Shown here: positions 18,859 to 25,235 of the stretch, piece by piece
How positions within the stretch are numbered: the first letter of the stretch is position 1
How the letters are laid out: every line of letters begins with the position of its first letter
Assembly: GCA_031835245.1 (NCBI GenBank)
Contig: JAVKOQ010000592.1
Span: forward strand, 1-25,235
Origin: Balamuthia mandrillaris
Lineage: Eukaryota > Discosea > Longamoebia > Balamuthiidae
DNA: 25,235 nucleotides
Direction: 5' to 3'
Program-made: the position numbers and the translations under genes
Notes under the pieces: model-generated
Told to the model about the DNA's origin: nothing
The model's input: the letters and a program-made list of their open reading frames with translations, nothing else
The model's database searches: none

Positions 18859-19182
18859 ACTGTAAAGACTCTGAGCTGCTCCCCGTTGACTCATGGAGTG
18901 ACCTTTAATGACTGTATGCCTCTGATTTCTCCTGAAGTGGACATCCATCTGGGATTGCTGTTTAAAGTTGATGAGTCTGTGGACTGTGGAACTTGCGAGT
19001 GCATATAGCTGCAATTTTACTAAATTTTGAGACAAACCAAAATAAAGAAAAAAGAAATAACCTTCTGTATTAGTTTGGTTTCCAAACATACCAAGTGTGG
19101 GATGAGGTAGGGTGTGTAACAGTGGTTTGTTTTACAAGTGAAGAGTCTTCAACATTCTTTTTCCAACCAGCATACACATTTT
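18859..19182. other. Transition region, no gene recognised
   Basis: Base content turns AT-rich here. An open frame on the minus strand runs into the Fanzor remnant but resembles nothing known. No terminal repeat of either flanking element was found by eye. Confidence 0.3.
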
Positions 19183-20259
19183 TCATTTCTTCATATAATT
19201 CAATCTTTTTAGCTTAAAATAGTTTAGCAACGTTTTTGTTGAAGGAGCATAGTAAGCTTGAATGATTGCCTTCAATTTGCCTGGGTATGATTTTTGCTCC
19301 TGTGTAAAATAGTTATGCTTTAGCTGGGAGTTGAAAGGGTTATCACACAGATTGACAAAGGCACCACCTGCAGAAGGGATTTCCATCAGCAGAATCCTAT
19401 GCAAGTCATAGTATTCTTTTACCACATTTGCTTCAAACTTAGGACCCTTGTCATGGACTAACAACAGTTGATCATCCAAGTACTCTTCCAGCTCAGTCAA
19501 CTAGCGAAGAGTCAATTCTCCTGTTAGCTGGTTGAGGTGAGGAACATAAATCTCCTTTGCATTTGAATCTGCCTCTACATCCTGTGGCACTGTCAGGCAA
19601 TTTGTGAAAATGACAGGAGGTAACACTTCACCATTCATCACTAGCCCTTCATATAATATCATCTTCCATTTCCATGTGTTACTCCAGAGAGAGGGTTGTC
19701 CACTATTCCAGGCATAGGTTTAACATGGTAATTAGAGAAAGATAGAAGTGAAGTGTCTCAAAAATTAATAAAGTGGGGTCATAACCAACCTGCCTTCAGG
19801 GCCAAATGTCCTCCATACCACTTCTGGATGGGTGAAGCGCATAGTATCCACAGCAACCACACAGGAAGGCTGAAAGCCAATGTTGATGGTGTCTTGGAGC
19901 TGCAACAAGAATCTATGGAGTGAATTTGGTGTTTGAAGTTTCCTGTACTTCCTGTCTTTTGTTGCTGCTTGATGGCTGGTGAGGTAGAGATGTTGCATAG
20001 TCTTGGACACCCAAGCATCACTCATGGTGGTGTGAAAGTGTTTGGCAATGAACTGGAAGATTAGCTTGGAGGAGGTTTGCTTGTGCTGCTGGTCACGATG
20101 AAGCACCCATCCACCAATCACCTTTAGCCACCTCTGAGAGTCATGGTGGTCGGCCACATTGGACAAGTGGAAGTGTGCTTGGTTGTGGTTGTTGCTGTTT
20201 TTTCTTCCAGCGGTAGAGTGGAGCTGGAGAGGGAGTGTTTTTCTCTGTTGCAAAGGCAT
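19183..20259 (-). pseudogene. Decayed DDE-type DNA transposase, Tc1/mariner/IS630-like (tentative)
   Basis: Two minus-strand blocks look like one transposase. The 5' block (20259-19765) has a helix-turn-helix-like segment (WVSKTMQHLYL) and ends with VVAVDTMRF and PEVVWRTFGPEGR, a likely first catalytic Asp with the usual W-x-x-x-G spacing. After an apparent intron or damaged stretch (donor-like GT near 19788, about 100 bases) the frame resumes with WSNTWKWKM and LYEGLVMNGEVLPPVIF. It then gives LLLVHDKGPKF (second Asp) and CDNPFNSQLKHNYF (third acid, Asp, 35 residues later), which resembles the LxDNAPxH and DLNPIE motifs of the Tc1/mariner superfamily. One in-frame TAG sits before the second Asp (about 19500). 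The family is inferred from motif order; the copy is probably dead. Confidence 0.6.
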
Positions 20260-21430
20260 ACAGACTCATCTTTCCACTCACTTTTCTCTCTGGGCCAACA
20301 CCAACACAAGTGAGGCAAAGCTTTTTCATGTCGTTGAAATAGTTGTAGCATGGTCATCATTTCTTGCTTATCCTTAGTTCTAATGGCCCATTCTCACCCT
20401 CCCACCAGCCCACTCTGTCTTTTTTCATCATCGACCAAAATGTCTTGAAATTTAGTAAAATCACATTAGCACTACAAGAGGCTTTCCTCACAGATTTCAG
20501 TGAGACTCAGGTCTTGGAAAAGTTTGTTGCAGGTGCTGTTTGCACTCACAAGTTCCAAGCATTCACAGACGCATCAACATTCATCCAGAGAGCTTAGCAG
20601 TTGCTCAGTCATGATGCTGAAAGGAGTTGAGAAGCTGTGTTTTAGCTTCTGTGGGGTTTAGTAGGACACCACCTTTTGTTCATTCTTGCTTGAGGAAGCA
20701 GCAAACAACGTCAGCATGATCATGAAGTTGTCCTTCAAAGTGAAGGACATAGTCCTGTGACGCCAGCAGTCAAACAAGGTTAAAAAGATGTTTCGGTCCT
20801 CATTTGGCTTGCCATGGAAAGTCAGCAGCATTTCTGCAGTAAGCAGACTCTGCATAAGCTGAAAATTACCCAAGCTATCACCAGAGTTGTGTTTGGCAGT
20901 ACATTGTCATAAATCTTGACAGCATGCCATGAGATTAAGTGCAAAGAGCTGAACCCAGAGCTGAGTTCATCATCTTTCACAACGTTGTCCCCAAGTTGAA
21001 CCTTAAGAAGATTTTGCAGTTGAGAGATTGTGTCATCAAGAGCCACAAAAGCTACATCGTTGTGTATGTTCACTTGTTTGACATCATTAAAGAACTTGTC
21101 TGCAAAGATGGTCTTAGACAAAGAAAAAGAATCACTAGCCTGCTTGACCAAGAGCCTGTTATGGTCCACTCACTTGCACAAAGCTCAGAGAGAACCTGGT
21201 CTATGGCGTCTTGTCTGTCTATGGGAAGGGTTATAGAAGTGGTAGTAGTAAGGAAAGGAGTGCTGGAAGCTGGAGAGATAGCACCACTGGAAAGTGGACT
21301 GCTTAGTGCACCAAAAGAAGGAGTTGTACCTGACAGTGATGAAGTTCCTGAAATTTTACATCACTGAACACAGCTATAAAAGCACTCCAAGTTTCCTCTG
21401 AAAATCCCATGTCACCAAGTGTGATAAGTC
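20260..21430 (-). other. Probable 5' part of the same transposon, degraded
   Basis: Open fragments on the minus strand (21169-20822, 20873-20658 and 20360-20124) follow each other in different frames toward the transposase. Readable pieces include NDVAFVALDDTISQLQNLL and DCWRHRTMSFTLKDNFMIM. They have ordinary amino-acid composition but match no family I recognise. They could be the N-terminal region or a second gene of the element, or an unrelated dead gene. No terminal inverted repeats were identified. Confidence 0.3.
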
Positions 21431-21959
21431 TGGTTAGGGAACAATCAAATAGATACCAACTTGATAGGTATAGGGAAAAGACCTTTATTTGAATAAAAGA
21501 AAGAGATTGGCTCCCTTTTTGTTCAATGTGTATATTGATGTGGTGGCATGAAAGCTACAAGTGGAAGGCTGTGAAACGTATGAGAGAGGACCAGTACCAA
21601 GGACTGTGGTTTGAAGAAAGTGGTAAGTGAAGGTAGTATTCTCTTCTTTTCATTGAAAGACCATATTTCTGGTTTTAAATTAAATGTGTTTGGTGAATTT
21701 TGATCTTTGTTTGTTTTCCATAAAGAAAAAATAGTAACCCTAATGATACCTAAGGAATAATAATGAACACGTTTTTTTGTTCTGTTGGTATTGACAATAA
21801 GAAAATTTGTTAGAAAAAAATGAACATAATGACTTTTCTTGTAAGAAAATTGACATAAGCAGAGTGTTGATGCTGGATAATGCAATTATCCTTCAATCAA
21901 AAGAGAGATGCTTGCCATCATCTTTGCCCTCTACAAATTCCACTACTACCTCATTAGCT
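21431..21959. other. AT-rich region, nothing recognised
   Basis: The sequence is AT-rich with short open frames on both strands and no recognisable motif. It may be decayed LINE body, because LINE coding sequence begins just after it, but nothing supports that directly. Confidence 0.3.
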
Positions 21960-22541
21960 GACGTTTTTTACTCTACACTGACTATTCACTGTGGTGGACT
22001 GCCCATTGGTAAAAAGTGAGGAGCTATTCAGCAGTCTGAAGAGAACAGTAAGTGCCTTGCATGCAATGCTGAGGAAGAAACAGCAGAACACTTCCTATTA
22101 AGATGTCCAAATCTTTGGGAAGATCTTTTTAGAATCTGGAATATGGACAATGGAGATAAAGAACAGGCCAGAAAGTTAATTACAGAAGACTGCACAACAA
22201 AGCTCCTGTCAAATGGAAAGAAATGCAACAGAGCTCAAGAGATGGAGCATTGTAAGCAAAGTTGTAAACGAGTCTGGAGATTATGGGCAGCAAGAGCAAG
22301 TTGGAAGCATGGAAGTTCTTCTGCATTTTATCAATCTTTGGAAGTAATGTAAAAGTAAGGAAATAATAAGAGAGGAAAAGGGGAAGAAAAGGATCGCTAG
22401 ATGATACAAAGTTATTGGGAAGGCATTGAGGATGAGGGAGTAAGAGAAGTAAGAGTACAGTATGTATGTACAATGCTTACTTTTTATGTATAGTATGGTG
22501 TTGCTCTCAGAGCAAATAGACTTCTTATTACTACTACTACA
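21960..22541 (+). mobile_element. LINE (non-LTR retrotransposon) copy A: ORF2 end and 3' tail
   Basis: The + strand encodes the C-terminal zinc knuckle typical of LINE ORF2 behind the reverse transcriptase: KCLACNAEEETAEHFLLRCP (about 22050-22110), followed by LWEDLFRIW. The frame contains one stop just upstream (about 22017) and then runs to 22352. The 3' untranslated part (22353-22541) ends with CTTATTACTACTACTAC, a short (TAC)n tail instead of poly-A. The same 3' end recurs about 1.95 kb downstream in copy B. The RT domain itself is missing, so this is a 5'-truncated, dead copy. Confidence 0.75.
22331..22541 (+). repeat. LINE 3' end, first occurrence
   Basis: It begins ATCTTTGGAAGTAATGTAAA and ends in the TAC tail. 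It matches 24243-24492 closely apart from single changes and a roughly 45-base segment that is present only in the second occurrence. Confidence 0.85.
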
Positions 22542-22689
22542 CTGACTATATGTAAAAGACCTCAATAGCATGCTCTCACTGGGTTCTTGTGATCCTTCAC
22601 TACTTTGAGGTTTTCCACTAGCCTGGCATTCATCATATCTTAGAGGACTCCTTTTCATAATTATAGGCCCCTTCACAAGGGCAGGTTAC
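22542..22689. other. Spacer between the two LINE copies, nothing recognised
   Basis: About 150 bases follow the TAC tail of copy A before sequence attributable to copy B. No gene or repeat is seen in it. Confidence 0.3.
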
Positions 22690-24492
22690 AAGAGGAGGTG
22701 AAGGGAGTACAAATACAGGAAGCATTCAAGTTGGTGGTGAAAAAGTTTAGGCACCTGAATACTACCACAGTCAAGTTTCCTCCTTCCCAAAGGGCTAACC
22801 AAAAGGAAGATGACAGAGGTGCACAGGATCAGTGTAACTCAGTAGTGGTTTCGTCCCACCAAGAGGAAGGTACCAGCATTGCGCCTGAGAGGAAGATTGA
22901 TTCAGACTCAGTCAGTGCAGAAGATGTTAAGAAGTGAAACAACAGTCAAGTGGCACTGCTGTTTGATTGTATTGCAGGGTATCTCACGAGTGTGGTAAAC
23001 TCTCCAAGTCAGACCTACTTTCACTCACAGTGATTGGACCTGATTGAATTGTATAATCACTGTGGAGATCAATAATCTTGACTTTGCCAGTCCCTTTTCC
23101 AAAGTAGGGGCTGTAGAGGGCAGATCAATTGTGATGAGTGGTAAGGACCTTAAGAAGGAAAAGGTGAGTCAGAGGATCTTCGAGTTGGGGCTTAAGCACA
23201 TCAGAGTGTGGAAAGTAGGAAAGAAGAATGGCATGCAGCATTGGGGAGTTACTCTAGAGATGGCCCAGGCTGCCAGAGATTGTGAAAAGAGCCAGGCTGT
23301 ATACTTTCACCCACTGGTGGACAGGCAAAGCTTGAATTGAAGAAGCCAAGAATGAAGGCAAACCACTGTGGAAGCCAAAAGAACAAAGAAATAGAAAGAA
23401 AAGGAAGGAAAAAGAGGAGAATATTGAAACAGTGGCTTTGGACAGCTCATTGAAACGCACTGGCTGAGGAAGAGCATCATGGTGCTGTCAACTGGTCTGA
23501 CATCGTGGATGAGAAAGGAGAGGAGACTCAATGACTTCAGTAGCATTTGTCAACTCTAGGGGCTGGGAACAAGAGCAATTGGTCAACTGTTGGGTGGACA
23601 GTAAGCAATTTCACATTGTTGGAGTGTGAGAACATAGGAGGATGGTTGCCCTGCCCTTGGAGGGGTATCAGTGGATGAGTGGAGGGGCTGTTCCAGGGAG
23701 GAGTGGCTATGAAAGGGGTGGTGCAGGGTTCTTCATTCAAGAGGGCTTCAAGGGAAACATCAAAGAAAAGAAAGAGTGGTGAACGCCCAATTCCACTTGG
23801 TACTAGCGAGACAGAGTTGCATCTTTATAATCAGTATAGTGTATCTTTCTTCAGGAGGTACTGTGGATAACTTTAAGGCCACCTTGGCTGTGATTGAAAA
23901 GAGAACCGTGGACATGGTCAAGAAAGGAAGACCCCTGATTATTGGAGGAGATTGGAACCCCAGAGTTGGAAAAGGATGGAATGGAAAAGGTGAATCTACT
24001 TACAATATGAGAAGAAAGGTATTGATGGAGTCTTGCAAAAGGCTGGCCCTCTCAGTGCCTCAGCTTGAAGAGGTAATACTAGTGTTAACATGGAGGAAGA
24101 TTGCAAGAGGAAGTGAAGAGAGTACAAATGCAGGAGCAAGCGTTTCTTCAAAGGAGAGAAATGGAAGGCCATGGTGAGGAAAATGCAGGAGGGAGCAGCT
24201 GTACTGTTGAAGATCTTTGGAGCATCACTGTTTAGAATCTGGAATCTTTGGAAGTAATGTAAAAGTAAGCAAATAATAAAAGAGGAAAAGGGAAAAAGAT
24301 AGCTAGATGATACACAGTTAGTTTGAAAGCTCATTCAACACTTTTCAATTGTGAACTAACATAACAATTGGGAAGGCATTGAGGATAAGGAAGTCAGAAA
24401 AGTAAGAGTACACTATGTATGTACAATGCTTATCTTTTATGTATAGTGTGGTGTTGCTCTCAGAACAAATAAACTTCTTATTACTACTACAA
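22690..24492 (+). mobile_element. LINE copy B: ORF1-like part, endonuclease fragment and 3' tail, RT missing
   Basis: Three parts are visible on +. Lysine/glutamate-rich frames at 22698-22937 and 23044-23340 may be ORF1; no domain is certain. From about 23600 to 24110 an APE-type endonuclease fragment is readable in two frames: EGYQWMSGGAVPGRSG and GAGFFIQEGFKGNI, then LIIGGDWNPRVGKGW with the GDxN motif and VLTWRK near its end. From 24241 the sequence jumps to the LINE 3' end shared with copy A, ending in TTATTACTACTAC. The whole reverse transcriptase is absent, so an internal deletion of several kilobases or a chimeric insertion is inferred. A 30-40 base segment at about 22690 also recurs at about 24106. 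Stops and frame changes make this copy dead. Confidence 0.65.
24241..24492 (+). repeat. LINE 3' end, second occurrence, with an extra 44-base hairpin
   Basis: This matches 22331-22541. The extra segment at 24317-24360 begins GTTAGTT and ends GAACTAAC, so its ends are nearly inverted repeats. It is either a small insertion here or a deletion from the other copy. Confidence 0.85.
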
Positions 24493-25235
24493 TATGTCCC
24501 TTCCATTTTCAGCATGCACTGCTGAATGTTCCTCAAGTTCTTCAGAACGCCAAAACTCTGGCCCCAAAGCCCACAATTTACAACATCAAACTCAACAATG
24601 CTAACTCTCAGCTCCCTCATGTATGTTGACCAACTTTATCAAGGACCTCCTCAGCAAAACAGTTCCTCTACTTAACAAACATCAATAAATCTTGGAGTGA
24701 CTTCACTCTATTATCAAGTTCCCTATCTATTACTCTTTCCTTATTTGATTTGTGTCGACCAAGACAGCACTATTTGTGCACATGAGCTGCACGTCTACTG
24801 CTATCCTCCTTCACCTAGTTTACCCTTACAACACAAGGCTGACCATTCACCTCATGAGTAGCAACTTGGGTAGCATCATGAGCTTGCTTTGCTTCACGCT
24901 TTCTTATCTTGGTATCCTTTTTTTTCTTCCTGGCTTTTCAGCCCTTGCTCTGAATGTGTTAACTTACTTTACAACAGCGTTGGCATTATTAGTAGGCCGA
25001 GCAGTTCTTCCTTCTTTAGGAGATAGCAGGTTTGGTTATTTTTTGTTAGTTTAAGGGGTTTTTTTGTGCATATTGGTTAGATTATAGCTATTTGTTTCAA
25101 GGCAAAAATAATGGTTAAATAGGAAAAAAACCAAGAAAAACAAAGAGAGAGTTACATTCCTTAATGACAAGCAAACTTAAACTTTTTGCTAAGCAAGACT
25201 TAAAGCAAAAAAATAAATAAATAAATTACTTCTTT
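24493..25235. other. Right-hand end, no gene supported
   Basis: The longest + frame (24752-25054, about 100 aa) is hydrophobic and could contain two or three membrane helices, but its start codon is not ATG-supported by context and it matches no family I know. On the minus strand, fragments such as HDATQVATHEVNGQP (about 24850) have protein-like composition but short frames. The last 150 bases are A-rich. A gene edge continuing beyond the window cannot be excluded. Confidence 0.3.

Noticed and set aside
19090-21425. ACCAAGTGTG at about 19091 and 21416 as transposon terminal repeats
   Set aside because: The two 10-mers are in direct, not inverted, orientation, and a match of this length is expected by chance in a window this size.
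24752-25054. A 100-aa hydrophobic + frame as a membrane protein gene
   Set aside because: No family motif, weak start and location within repeat-rich DNA; kept only as an unassigned region.
1-25235. CRISPR arrays, rRNA or tRNA genes
   Set aside because: No regularly spaced repeat-spacer pattern and no cloverleaf or rRNA-like stretch was noticed on either strand; the repeats seen are microsatellites and LINE tails. A covariance scan was not possible.

Overview
This window is nuclear DNA from a eukaryote, most likely a unicellular one. The genes are interrupted by many short introns (about 40 to 130 bases, almost all GT-AG). They encode eukaryote-only proteins: a TMEM245 homologue, a Tousled-like kinase, a CDK9/CDKC-type kinase, LKB1/STK11 and SNAPC1. 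One LKB1 intron is an AT-AC, U12-type intron, so the organism should have a minor spliceosome. I cannot name the species. An amoebozoan or another lineage that kept U12 introns would fit, but that is inference.

Layout. At 0.5-2.4 kb on the + strand lies a Fanzor/TnpB-type RNA-guided nuclease gene with a complete RuvC triad, an E/K-rich linker and what looks like an upstream C2H2 zinc finger split by a 4-base tandem duplication. From 2.6 to 18.0 kb lies a compact block of six host genes: TMEM245 (-), TLK with an added N-terminal Myb/SANT domain (-), CDK9/CDKC-like kinase (+), LKB1 (-), SNAPC1 (+) and an unassigned basic coiled-coil protein (-). TLK/CDK and LKB1/SNAPC1 are head-to-head pairs with shared upstream regions. 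CDK/LKB1 and SNAPC1/unassigned are tail-to-tail with only 50 to 80 bases between stop codons. I solved the splicing of the five multi-exon genes by hand; each gives one continuous reading frame in which exon phases and family alignment agree.

At 18.1-18.9 kb, just upstream of the unassigned gene, lies a second, 5'-truncated and broken copy of the Fanzor gene. From about 19 kb to the end the sequence is AT-richer and repeat-like: a decayed DDE-type DNA transposase, the 3' end of one non-LTR retrotransposon (LINE), and a second LINE with an endonuclease fragment and the same 3' tail but no RT region. No host gene is supported after 18.0 kb.

Functionally the host block is rich in regulators of nuclear processes: TLK (chromatin assembly), CDK9/12-type kinase (Pol II elongation), SNAPC1 (snRNA promoter factor) and LKB1 (energy and polarity signalling). 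Nothing in the sequence shows that they form one pathway. The points most worth a second look are the zinc-finger/Fanzor architecture, the Myb-TLK fusion, and the AT-AC intron of LKB1, which falls at the same codon and phase as human STK11 intron 2.
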